In this document: one piece after another, positions 46,307 to 56,727 of the stretch
How the letters are laid out: each line of letters starts with the position of its first letter
Numbering within the stretch: the first letter of the stretch is position 1
Assembly (NCBI RefSeq): GCF_020085105.1
Contig: NC_058064.1
Location: 20,189,323 to 20,253,322 of the forward strand
DNA length: 64,000 nucleotides
From: Siniperca chuatsi
Lineage: Eukaryota > Chordata > Actinopteri > Centrarchiformes > Sinipercidae
Direction of reading: 5' to 3'
Program-made: the position numbers and the translations under genes
The notes under the pieces: generated by a model
What the model was told of the DNA's origin: nothing
Seen by the model: the letters and a program-made list of their open reading frames with translations, nothing else
Databases searched by the model: none

Positions 46307-47537
46307 AGCTGCGTTTCCACCGCAGGAACTTTCCCCAGGGACTAGGAACCTTTGGAGGAACTCGTTTCCACCGCAGGAACTTTCCCCAGGGACGAGGAAC
46401 CTTTGGAGGAACTCGTTTCCACCGCAGGAACTTTCCCCAGGGACTAGGAACCTTTGGAGGAACTCGTTTCCACCGCAGGAACTTTCCCCAGGGACTAGGA
46501 ACCTTTGGAGGAACTCGTTTCCACCGCAGGAACTTTCCCCAGGGACTAGGAACCTTTGGAGGAACAAGTTTCCACCGTAGGGACCAGGGCCTAAATGAAG
46601 TTCTGGGGACATTATTTTACCCCTCAAAAGGTCCCTGCTCGAGGGGTAGTGCTTTCCAAAAGTACAGGAACTTTCGGGGTGGGGCTCTGAACATTTCTGA
46701 TTGGGCGAGCTCCGACCGCAGAGCAGCGGTGGTTTGACCTTCTGGATCGATGCGTTGCTGGGTCACAGGCCGGCCTTATCTGGTGCAGCGGCTCAGCTGC
46801 TGCGCTGCTGAAGCCGTGGTGGAAGACACGGAAACAGATGACCAGTCGGTTGAAGGTAAATCACATATGGCCCACATGCTGCTTGTTAAATGCTATAATA
46901 ACTATTGTCATGCTATTGCTACCATAACCGAAAGCTAACGTTAGCTACATGCTAACGTTAATGGTGGAGAATGTCGTGCTCCTTAAGACAAGCGTTGGCT
47001 AAATCGATCTTACAAAATGATATCTTGTTAATGTCGTCGCATGTTGTGTTTCCTCCTGCGACCAGCAGCAGCGCTCGTCCCATGTCTCCTGCTGAAGCAC
47101 ACAAACGCTGTATTTTGCACCTTTTTATATTTCTGCAGATTAATAAATAGTTGTGGAACTAAATGTGTGTATAGTGGCTGTTCTTGTATCTGAAAACAAG
47201 TATATACTGCTATACATGTAAAAAGATACGTAACGCGTATGCTTGTGTTACCATATTCTAATATTTACAACACTCTGAGAAAGTAGTGGCTCTCAATTTC
47301 ACCATTATGAGCTCAGCAATTAGAACAGATGAGAGTGCAGAGGTTAAAATAAGCAAAGGTCCTTATGCTGAATTGCAGGTGATGTGTTTATTAAGTTATG
47401 TGTGATGGGTGTAACCTAATGGGTGTAATTTCTTCCCGAGTCTGGAAACGCAGACAATGAAGGAAGGAACCTTTTAGTTCCTTGAAAAGTAGTTCCTGGG
47501 AATAAAAGTTCCAGGTACTTTGGGTGGAAACGTGGCT
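46307..47537. mobile_element. PIF/Harbinger-like MITE inserted in the hAT relic
   Basis: The left end reads AGCTGCGTTTCCACCGCAGG; the reverse complement of the right end reads AGCCACGTTTCCACCCAAAG, and both continue into AGGAACTTT/GGAACTTTTA-type sequence. The 1.23-kb element interrupts the hAT frame between ...SHL and NLQLHGK. It contains the 51-bp tandem repeat (46313 onward) and the segment shared with 11383-11620. The frame 46750-46938 is not a known product. The target duplication is unclear (TAT/TAA), so superfamily assignment is from the end sequence only. Confidence 0.65.
46313..46581. repeat. 51-bp tandem repeat (5 units plus partial)
   Basis: Units start at 46313, 46364, 46415, 46466 and 46517, with a partial sixth at 46568. 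Each unit starts GTTTCCACCGCAGGAACTTT, continues CCCCAGGGACTAGGAACC and ends TTTGGAGGAACTC. Because 51 is divisible by 3 and the unit lacks stops, both strands show an open frame of 17-residue repeats. The unit is a multiplication of the MITE's own end. Confidence 0.95.
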
Positions 47538-48649
47538 TAATTTAGATGAGACACGATATCACACAAAGTAAGAACATATGCCCTCACCTTGTTGTCACTT
47601 AAAAACCTCTGAAATTCTTGAGCTTTTTGGCTCTGCAGACTGGATAAAAATGACAAGCTCACGGCACAGGTCACACAGCCTCTCCAGCACACGGCCTTTG
47701 CTCAGCCAGTGAACATCATTATGCAGCAAAAGGTCCTTGGGTTCCGCTGACGTTTCCTCCAGCAATGCTCTGACAAGGCGATGTTGCAGACTAGATCTCT
47801 CGCGAATGAAATCTGTCTCGTTACAGTACCCATCGCCTCTTTCATTTCTCCACACAGTTTAGCGCACAACACTAATTTGTGAATAATGAAATGCCACGAG
47901 TGCTGGGTTAACATGGTTACCAAGCCCTGGTGTTGTCCCACCAGCAACGGAGCACGATTGGTGACAACTTGCACAATTTTACTCACATCCGATTCATTCT
48001 TCTCCAAGAACTCTGCCGATTCGTTAAAAATGATTTCCCCAGTTGTGCGCCCACGCAGAGGAAGCAGACAAGTAGCTCCATATCAGTTTGGTCAAAGGAC
48101 GAGTCTGTTGCTAGTGATATGGCTTCTTGCTTTCTTCAAATCTGCGAGTAGATTGGAAAAACACTCATCCACTAAAACCTCTGCTCTTCTTGTTGTCGTT
48201 ATCCGACAGCAGCACCTGCTTTAATAGCTCCACAGCTGTTTTCTTGTTTTTCTCATCGCGACTTAAAACCTTGCCAACCACATCAATTGCACACGTTTTA
48301 CTCAACTCAGCATCAGTGAATGGCTTGTATGATGTTATCATATTTGCTATTTTTGCAGTGATCTGATTTTGTAGGGTAGGTGGCATTAAAACGGGCAGCA
48401 TGCACAGTGTGATTATCTGTGACTTACTGGTAATAATTTACTTTGATGACAGGCGTCTTAGCTGGTGAGTGGCACTGTCTAGTCTAGATCGTAGAGAGTG
48501 CGCAGTAGGTTACACGCTCTGTACGGCGTAGGTCAAGTGTGGGAGGTCAAAATAAAGTGGAGCAGCGTGCATTATTTCACATGTTGCGCACTTTATTTCA
48601 CGTTATGACAAGTGTGTTCCAATAAACAAATCGCTGGTCTGCACTGCCA

Positions 48650-48773
48650 AAGAGCGTACTGTTGAAACAGGGATGCCAAGGTCTTTGGAGATGGCCTCGA
48701 ACCCTTTAGAAGTCTTGTGTTTGGTGGTGATAGCACGTCCGATGCTCTCAGACAGCTCTCTTGTCTTCACCAT
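48650..48773 (-). mobile_element. Tc1-like transposase N-terminal fragment
   Basis: A minus-strand ATG at 48773 opens MVKTRELSESIGRAITTKHK, then GFEAISKDLGIPVSTV. This is the first helix-turn-helix of fish Tc1 transposases (pattern: K-T-K/R-E-L-S, then G-x-x-x-I-A/S-K-x-L-G, then V-S-T-V). The homology stops near 48650. The fragment is about 41 codons and dead. Confidence 0.65.
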
Positions 48774-49351
48774 TGTGAAAACAAGGAAAAGGGAATAAAG
48801 TGGCCTTTTTAAGCATTAAAGCCATCAGTCATTGGTTAATTCAAGTCATGTGAGCAGTGACAATTTCATGGCAATCTTTCTGCTTTTATACCTTTTCCTC
48901 CTATTGTTATTGTTTTATCTTTTCTGTTCTGTCCAACATGAGTGTCCATAGCTCAAAGCTGTTTCACAGAGCTTTACATCCCAGCAGTCAGCTGGTTGTT
49001 AGCTGTAGTCTGTGTGGGTGGTTCATGTGGTGATGTAAGGCTTTGCTGTTGCTAGTTCTTTGAGGTTGGCTTGGTGTGTACGGGCCTTTCGAGTAAGTGT
49101 TGTGTACGGCTGATACATCCTTTGGTAGAATACTGTTTTCCTGCAGCTTAATGTTAGTCACACACTGCTGAAAACACTGAGATTTTCCTCTTGGATTTTG
49201 GCTCTCTGGCCTTGAATATGTCTCTTTGTTATGACTTGTTTTTTTTTTCTATGTACAGAAATGGGCTGATGCACATCAGTATGTTCTAACTTATCAAAGA
49301 TTCAAAAAACTTTGTCTATCACATAATGACACAAATTTGTCTTAATTTGGC
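48774..49351. other. Intergenic, nothing recognised
   Basis: AT-rich sequence with a T-run at 49240-49248. No exon, RNA gene or transposon end was recognised. Confidence 0.4.
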
Positions 49352-49930
49352 TCACAAACAACTTAAAAACATACACCTGTTAAAGTCTTGCATAAAATTG
49401 CATAAAAATGCAAATAATTCCATAAATAAATAATTAAGAGCAGGTGTGCAAAGCTGCATTAAACAGTAGTGACAGTGTTGGCCTTGTTTGAAATGGATAT
49501 TGCAGCGAGAATGAGTTTTTGTAAGTTCTCTTTTTGGCCAAAGGTGCTCTGAAGCGGCTGGGGAAGCTGAAAGGAGTGGTGAACAGGGGGTGAGGGGTTC
49601 TTGGTGATGGTCTGAGAGTTGGGTTTGAGTGATGCCGGTGATTTTGGTTGCATGCTTGATGATTCTTGTGAGTTTTTTTCTTGCTTTTCTCTGTGAGGAA
49701 GTTGTACCATGATGCAATGTTGAACGGAAGGACTGACGCAATGAGGTATACTGCTGTTAAAATGTCTGTCTGACATTAAAGCTTTCAGCCTCCTCAGGAG
49801 AAACATGCGCTGTTGGACCTTTTTGTAGACCCCGTCCGCATGATCTCAGTGGCCAGGTACTTAAAGATCTCGACCTGTTCCACCACCTGCCCTCCTTGTA
49901 AATCACAGACTCTCTCTCTCTCTCTCTTCA
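49352..49930 (-). mobile_element. Non-LTR reverse-transcriptase C-terminal fragment
   Basis: The minus strand reads VEQVEIFKYLA from about 49885, then a block with FLLRRLKALM (from 49806) and, in the next frame, ARKKLTRIIKHATKITGIT. This is the order found at the end of fish LINE polyproteins (V-E-x-x-x-I-F/Y-K-Y-L-G, then F-L-R-R-L-R, then K-x-K-L-x-R-I-I-K-x-A-x-K-I-x-G). Frameshifts separate the parts. A short (CT)n is at 49910-49927. Confidence 0.65.
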
Positions 49931-51689
49931 GTGTGACTGTGTGTCTCATGGCTGTCCTCCTCAGACGTGGGTTCTTCGTGGCCCTGCATCGTGCCCTTGG
50001 GCAAGGCAGCAGCTCAGTCTGCCACCCTGCTGCTCTTCTAGGTAGAGTAACCTGTTAGCTTTAGTGTTAACATGTCCAGGTGTGACGGGACAATGCAGAC
50101 TGTAGTGCTTATTAAAGGAACATATCTGTGTTTTGCATGTTTTAGTCCACCTACTATGATCATGACATACCTGTAACATAACATAGCCTATCATATACCT
50201 ACTGTACACTATGTGACCAAAAGTATATGGACACCCTTTCTAATAGTCCTAACAGATGCATAAAATCAAGCCATGTCGTACTGAAGAGCTCAGTGACTTT
50301 TAAAGTGTCACTGTCTTTTGTCCTCTGTTGCAACATGAACTACCAAACTGCTTCTGGAAACAATGTCCACACAAAAACTGTTTGTCAGGCGCTTCATGCC
50401 ATAAGTTTCCATATCCAAACAGTGATATACAAGCCTGAGATCACAATGGACAGTGCCAAGCACTGGGCTCTGGAGCAGAATCATGCTTCACTATATGGCA
50501 GTCTAATGCCAGTCTCCTGGAGAACAATACTTGCCTGAATGCATAGTGCCACCTGTAGAGCTTGGTGGAGGAGGAATAGTGGACTGGGTCTGTTTGTGCT
50601 GGTTTGGGCTAGGCCTGATGCCAGGTTGTTCAGACACATGTTGCACACGTCTGAAAAGTAATGGAAAGCAAAACTAAAGATTACTGCTGAATTTGGACTA
50701 TTGGTTGAAGAGAAGACACTTTTGGGACTGCAGGTGTGTATTCGTCCCGCTTAAGAAGGCTGCATGTGAAAAAATACTGAGTAGCCCGATGTCAGCTGAA
50801 ACAAAAAGATCAGTGATTGAATGACTTTTGGTAAAACTTGTAAACTCCTTAAACTTGATCATTTCTGTAAATGGATAAAAAATCATATAAGTACTGGCTG
50901 CATCAATCATATTGCATGGGAGCTGCTTTGAGCCATTAAAAGTCAGGAAGAATTAGCAGGAGGCCCCTGTGGGAGACAGAACGGTAACGTTGCGTGGAAA
51001 ATAGCAGATTGTAGCAATGCTGCTCTTTTGTCTTGTGTTGCGATGCTGAGCGGTGAGCTTTGGCACATTTAACTTTATAATGCAATGTGTTTCTCTCTCT
51101 GCCTTTCTCACTCACTGGTCCTCTCACCTATAGTCTCTCTCCCTCTGTGTGTGTCTGCTGAAACAGTACCACAGATGTTACACTTTTCTCAGCTCTCGCT
51201 TCTCAGGCGTTGAATATTCAGTTGCAGTTTTGTGTGCTGATGTGGTGAGTCTGTGATAAATCAGGTGCTGAGGGTATTTGTGTAAATTTCCATTCCCTCC
51301 TCCGATATTTTGCACCTATGAACAAGTAAGCCTTAAATTGAGACCAAATATGCAATTTCTGGAGGTGCTGCATTTCTTCGATTTTACCTGTGCAAAACGT
51401 TGGTGCAGTTCTTTAGTAAATAATGAAAAAATGGACAAAAACCATAAAAGCATCAGTTTGGGTTGACTGGCCTGCACAGAGCCCTTGGGATGAACTGGAA
51501 CACAGACTGTGAGCCAGGCCTGATCGGCTAATATCAGTGTTGGACCTCACTGTCTGAATGGGAGCGAATCCCTGCAGCCAGGTTCAACATCTGGTGCAAA
51601 GTGGAGGCTGATAGAGCAGCATATAAATGCCCTGCAGACATGACTCTCTGGACCCCTTGCAGATCGCTACCAGGCAAACCTTGGCATCA

Positions 51690-51925
51690 TTTACCTACTG
51701 CCCAGTCCAATTCATTATTGTACATATCCATCAATATACTTCTGTTTATAGTAATGCCATCCGTATATAATGTCCATAGTACCACTTGTAAAACATTTTC
51801 ATAATACTGCTCTATCCTGCACACACTTTATATCCTGCACTTGCTTATTGCACTTCTGGTTAGACCTAAACTGCATTTCGTTGCCTTCTACATGTGTAAT
51901 GACAATAAAGTTGAATCTAATCTAA
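51690..51925 (+). mobile_element. LINE 3' end with GAATCTAATCTAATC tail
   Basis: TATATCCTGCACTTGCTTAT, GCATTTCGTTGCCTTCTACA and ATGACAATAAAGTTGAATCT followed by AATCTAATC form the typical 3' terminus of Rex1-type fish LINEs. Only this end is present. It lies inside the Tc1 remains. Confidence 0.65.
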
Positions 51926-51939
51926 TCACTCTCACCTGA

Positions 51940-52760
51940 AGAGGTCTGGCTGCACGGTGAGAATGTTTTTTGACTTTTCAAGTGCGTTCAACACCATTCA
52001 GCCACTCCTGCTTGCAGACAAGAAGGTGGACTGTGCCATGGTATGCTGGATTACTGACTGTCACCTGCAGACCGCAGTGTGTCCGGCTCTAGAGCTGCCA
52101 GTCAGATGTACTGGATAGTAACACGGGCGCACCTCATCCGCTGTCGACTGCATCACTGGGGACAACGAGGATGAGTACAGGAGCCTGGTGGAGAGATTTG
52201 TCGGCTGGTGTAACACCAACCACCTGCAGCTAAACATCAGCAAGACAAAAAAGCCGGTAGTGGACTTCTAACGGAACAGGAAGCCACCTATCACCATTCA
52301 GGGTGAGGAGGTGGGTGTAGTGGTGTCATACAAGTTCCTGGGGGTGCAACTCAACAACAAACTAGACTGGTCAGACAGTTGTGGTGCCCTCTATAGGAAG
52401 CTGACTGTACTCCCTGAGGAGGCTCAGGTCATTCAATGTGTGCAGCAGGCTGCTTTGCATGTTCTATGAAACAGTGGTCAGCGCGCTCTTCTTTGCTGTT
52501 GTGTGTTGGGGAGACGGCATTATGGCTGGTGATGCAAACAGACTCAATAAACTGGTCAGCAAGGCGGGCTCGGCTGGAGGAGGTGGCTGAGGGGAGGATG
52601 AGGTGCAAAATCAGGAACATACTGGAGAACCCACCTCATCCCCTTCACGAGGAGATGAACGGCCTGAGAAGCACCTTCAGTAACCGCCTCATCCTACCGA
52701 GCTGTTCGAAGGAGCGCTTCAAGAGCTCACGCTGTTTAAAAAGAAAAACCATTCGGGTGC
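51940..52760 (+). mobile_element. Rex1/Babar-like LINE reverse-transcriptase fragment
   Basis: Plus-strand peptide blocks appear in order across several frames: [34 protein letters not shown] and NISKTKKPVVDF (then a stop at 52269); GEEVGVVVSYKFLGVQLNNK; then a CSRLLCMFYETVVSALFFAV-type stretch and LNKLVSKAGS. These are conserved motifs of the RT C-terminal half. The frame 52436-53059 is a mixture of RT and flanking DNA and is not a gene. Several frameshifts are present. Confidence 0.75.
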
Positions 52761-53486
52761 TCGTTCCCACAGTTCCGGCCCATACGTTGATTATACTGAC
52801 TGACCGTGACTTCCAAATGACACCGTCCACTCCTAAGTGTACACAGCCTGTACGTGCGCTGTATCTGGAACGGGGCAGTAAAACAGGTGTGACTATAACG
52901 TGGATCTGCCGGTTTAGAGGCGGATCCGGCCCAGAGACAGCTGTCACTCGACCAACCACTGGTGTAACTCACTCACTCACTCACTCAGTAAGTCGGGGAC
53001 AGACTTTCGCATTTATAGGGCTGGCCTCACTTTGCTGCAGTCCAGCCAAAAAAGTCTGATTACCTAGTTAATGATTCTTAAAATTACATCTTCTCCTCCC
53101 TGATTTTAAAAGATCAATTACAAGACACAAGATGACTTCTTCACTAAATGTTCAGTCTCGGTGTATGTGCACTGGAGGCTTTAAGTTTTCACATCACACT
53201 TGTATGATACTGGAGTTGGATACTGGATCAAGACTGGCTTCCAAACTAGATGCGATGTCACAAAATCCTGCTCCCACGTCCACATCTTAAACTCAGATTT
53301 AAAGTGAGCACAGAGAAACTTTCCCCTTTCAGCAGATGAATGTGAAAATAGCGTTCTAGTATTAAACTCTGCATATACATCATTCTGCACAGTGAAGGTC
53401 CAAAAATGGAGGGGGACTTTAACTGTCACACATGCAATGTTGAGGTGTCCACATGCTTTTGGTAATGTATTTATATTTTATCATAT

Positions 53487-54085
53487 ACCTAATGTTAGAG
53501 CTGGGTCATATATATGGATTTAATTTGATTAATTCTATTTTTTGTTTTTGGACAAGGTGTAAAATGTCTAAAACGTGGACATTGTGTTGTTACAACGTGT
53601 GCAAATAAGTTATTTTTAGCCACGATAACTGTCTTTATTACCTGAGTTGAGCTGTCTCACTGTGATCATAAGTTTCAGCACAGTCAGGGCAGAAAATACC
53701 ATCTGCTCTTACTATGTGTGTTTGTTGACAAGACATCAGCCTGATCTCTCCAGACAGCAGGCCAGCTAGCGTCCTTGACTATATGGTGGGGACAGGCTGA
53801 AAAAGAGTATTCCACACACTGTTCAGTCCACCCCCATGTCTTCCCCTCTCTTTAAGAAACACAAACTGAGAGCACAGATCAATGTGCAGAGTCCTCTTCT
53901 GTCTCTCCTCTCATATGTCCTCGCTGTCAGCCATCTTAGGTCATGACAGTCCCCCAAACTGTGAAGCCCTTGTCTATACTGTGACATCTTCACATCACAC
54001 TGCTGCGGGACAAACAATATATTAAAATAGTCACCTGTCGATACACAAAAAAAATCTAGATTTTATTTTTCTATTATATTGCCCA
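53487..54085. mobile_element. hAT-like MITE
   Basis: The left end (about 53487) reads AGAGCTGGGTCATATATATG; the reverse complement of the right end (about 54085) reads AGGGCTGGGCAATATAATAG. Such AGGGCTGGGCAATAT ends mark a common fish MITE. The interior (53670-53775) matches 25840-25935. No convincing 8-bp duplication was found. Confidence 0.6.
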
Positions 54086-54090
54086 GCCCT

Positions 54091-54257
54091 AATCAGAATC
54101 AGCTTTATTGTCCAGGAATGTGCACACATGCAAAGAATTTTACTCCGGTTTTTTTGTTGCTCTCTATGTACTTACACAGAAGTAGACATAAATACGTCTA
54201 AAAACAAGGACAAGAAGCTCAACAAGGTAAACAAACATTAACCTACCATGTGCAATA

Positions 54258-54301
<44 letters not shown>

Positions 54302-54800
54302 TTTTCTTTCTTTTTTTTAAAGTACAAAAAAACAACAACAGTAACATTTGTAAACAGTAAGACAATTAGTGCAGTGGAGCTGAAATAAATATGATAATGT
54401 AACAGGTTGCTTTCTATACAGGAGGTAGGTGGATATGACTGTACTTACAGTCTGCACAGCGTGTGCAGATTTAAAAAGTGGTAATATTGACATAAAACAA
54501 TGAGATAAATTTACAGGTGCAGTGGCAGTGTCACAGGGGTTGTTCCTGACACTGTGTGACGGGTGTTAACAGTTGTTGCTGAGCGATGGCCTGTGGGTAG
54601 AAACCGTTCCTGTGTCTGGGTGTTTTGGCGTCCAGTGCTCTGTAGCGCCTCCCAGAGGGGAGAAGGTGGGACAGGTTGTGACCAGGGTGTGGTGGATCTG
54701 CAGTGGTGATGTCTGCAAACTTCAGGAGTTTGACAGATAAGTCTCCTGAGGTGCAGTTGATGGTGTAGATGATATTGTTAATCATTTTCCAAAGCGCACC
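54091..54800 (-). mobile_element. LINE 3'-region fragment
   Basis: It starts AATCAGAATCAGCTTTATTG and continues with GCAAAGAATTTTACTCCGGT, GGCCTGTGGGTAGAAACCGT, TCCAGTGCTCTGTAGCGCCT and GTGGTGGATCTGCAGTGGTG. This is an abundant fish repeat lying antisense to its source LINE, similar in type to 30236-30700. It contains an (AT)n at 54260-54294. Confidence 0.6.
54260..54294. repeat. (AT)n microsatellite
   Basis: About 17 AT units within the LINE-derived fragment. Confidence 0.95.
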
Positions 54801-56653
54801 GTAGTTACATGTTTGAATATGATTTTCCTACACTCCAGTTAGTTACCGGCGAGTGTGCGTCTTACTAAAGTGTGTGTGTGCTTTAGTAAATCCTGCCTGC
54901 GACTTACTTCTGCGTGTGCGGTTTAGTATAACGCGTGTGCGACCTACTAAAGCGTGTATGGGACGTCCATGTCACCTCCCGGGCTCCGTAGGTTTCACTC
55001 CATGCCAGAATGGTAAGAAAATCAACCCTGAATGGCTAAAACGCGAGTCATACCTCAATGCTTTGCTGATGACACACTGCTAAAAACGCACCAATTGTGA
55101 TGTGTAAGAGAGGACACCCATCACAATGAACATGTGTCGTACTTTTTATGACTACATTTGTCAGGTGTATTTTTCCTGTGTGGTAAAATGGTTTAAAAGC
55201 ACAGATGGTATTGAAAAGGCTTCTTGTGTGGTCTCTTCTGGTGGAGCTGATGGGAAAGTTTAAGTCAAATTACAAAGAAAACATTTTCTGACTTCTATAT
55301 GTTGGTCAATGTAAAATTTCAATATTCTGTTTAATACTACTCCTGTTACTACTACTAATAATAATAATTGTGGTTGCTTTGTGGAAAAGTTTGCATCAGG
55401 ATAAGTAAGGTGAAGTAAGGTTTTACACAGATATAACGTAGTTTTAATTAAAACAACTATTAAGCCACACAAACTGAAATCATACCCATCATCAAATAAT
55501 AGGACAATGTTGGTGCCATGTATAAGTAAAACCTAAATCTTAATGACATCCGGGGACCTCTGCTCAGTGTATAATCTAAAGGAGCTGTGTGTATATGTGT
55601 GTGTTTGTGTGTGTGTGCGCACATTATGATGTCCTCTGTTCAGAGAACATGTGGTGTTACAGCCCGTTCTCATTCCCAGGGCATGTTTTGTCACGGCCCT
55701 CGGCGTCATAAAAACAGAAGGTACCCTTTGGCGTCTGGATTAGATGCACAGGGCTGCCAGAAAACCTTACGTGACGTCCTACTGCCTAACCAAGTGTTTT
55801 CCCCCAAACCTTCTAAGTGACGTTACATCGTCTCTGAAGGTGTCTCCTTGTGCGTGTTTATACGACGCAGAGGCGTGACAAAACGTCTGCATTTGACGCC
55901 CTGGGAATGTTTTAATGTGTAACACTGTAAAATCTTTCTGTTGTAATTATTAATCATCTTTATTATCATCAGTATCATCAAACGGTGGTTCTGTTATCTC
56001 TGAGCTGTGATTCGGACACTCTTCTGGCCTAATGTAATATCAGTATCTGTATGGACCTCAGATGTTTAAAGCCACAGTGACTTTGCATTTTCAGAGCATC
56101 TTATTTGCAAAATTTGATGTATTTTTGGTTGAAACTGAACTTTGGGGCAAAGAACTATATTGGATTAGATTATTGAAACGTATAAACCAATGGGACATCC
56201 GTTAAGCAGAGTGTACATGTTTTTAGCATTCAAAAATCTGTAATGGTATTATGGGTTGGTTGAGTTTTTCTGTATGTTTTCTGGTCAGGGAGAGAAATCA
56301 ACATTTTCTTTGATTCAAATTGTGAGAAATTAAATTAGCATTTAATAAACTCCATGGTGACTTTAATTTTTAGCCATCACCATCAGAAAGTCATAAATGA
56401 CACTGGATGTGTGGATTGTAATGAAGGAATTAGTCGCCCATGCAGGATAAGGTATTCATGTTTCTTGTTTTTCTAGGTGTGTGTCCATGTGCCTGTTAAC
56501 CAATGTCCTTCAAACTCTGCATGAACAGTGGGAATCCCAAACAGATCCTGACGACCAGCACTTTTATTCCACATCTTGCCTCTGATGCTGTTCAGTATCT
56601 TGACCTATGTTGTCTTGTGTTGTTTCTCCCTTTGTCTGCTCCCCTTCATCCAG
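54801..56653. other. Intergenic or MSRB3 intron 1, nothing recognised
   Basis: 54840-54970 has four spaced copies of a GTGTGCGWCTTACTAAAG-type motif (for example near 54852, 54895 and 54937), hinting at a local duplication. 55590-55620 is a short GT-rich run. Two GGGCATGTTTTGTCAC / GTGACAAAACGT-type segments around 55680 and 55875 are inversely repeated, with GCGTCATAAA / TTATACGACGC mirrored between them, suggesting a small MITE (about 55660-55910). No exon is seen. Confidence 0.3.
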
Positions 56654-56727
56654 CCCAGTCCTTGGTTGTAGCCCTGCTGAGGGGTGTTTGGTTCTTGTGG
56701 TGCGTGGAGTACTTCTCTCCAGCAGCC

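Larger units (their letters stand above)
46017..48401 (-). mobile_element. hAT transposase relic (ZBED5/SCAND3-like), split by a MITE
   Basis: The minus strand carries a decayed hAT transposase in several frames. In order: SYKPFTDAELSKTCAIDVVG (from 48401); a catalytic-type LATDSSFDQTD-like stretch near 48120; VVTNRAPLLVGQHQGLVTML and HWHFIIHKLVLCAKLCGEM-like sequence (47880-48007); LLLHNDVHWLSKGRVLERLC (about 47640-47730); and, beyond the MITE, LHGKNHTVADMYEAAEAFRS (from about 46295) to the hAT dimerisation region. The H-x-D/E-V-x-W-L-S-x-G-K/R-V-L block is diagnostic for the GTF2IRD2/ZBED5/SCAND3 class. Several frameshifts make it dead. The N-terminal zinc finger is not seen here. The related 5' end at 10800-11212 may be from the same family. 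Confidence 0.75.
50205..53469 (+). mobile_element. Tc1-like element, degenerate and split by LINE insertions
   Basis: The left terminus is TA followed by CACTATGTGACCAAAAGTAT and ATGGACACCC. The right terminus in reverse complement is TA followed by CATTACCAAAAGCATGTGGA and CACCTC. Both ends abut TA, the Tc1 target. Inside, 50270-50650 and 51465-51640 carry the plus-strand body of a decayed transposase: short remnants such as GACTGGCCTGCACAGAGCCC and TGGGATGAACTGGAACACAG correspond to the D-W-P-A-Q-S-P...W-D-E-L-E end of Tc1 transposases. 50660-51460 and 51640-53420 are inserted or unrelated sequence, including two LINE pieces. No open transposase frame remains. Confidence 0.7.

Noticed and set aside
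46278-46627. Repeat-rich protein with 17-residue units on both strands
   Set aside because: It is the translation of a 51-bp tandem repeat inside a MITE; openness follows from the unit length, and both strands are open.
52436-53059. 207-codon plus-strand frame as a gene
   Set aside because: It overlaps Rex1-like reverse-transcriptase sequence in mixed frames and runs into unrelated DNA with a (CACT)n stretch.
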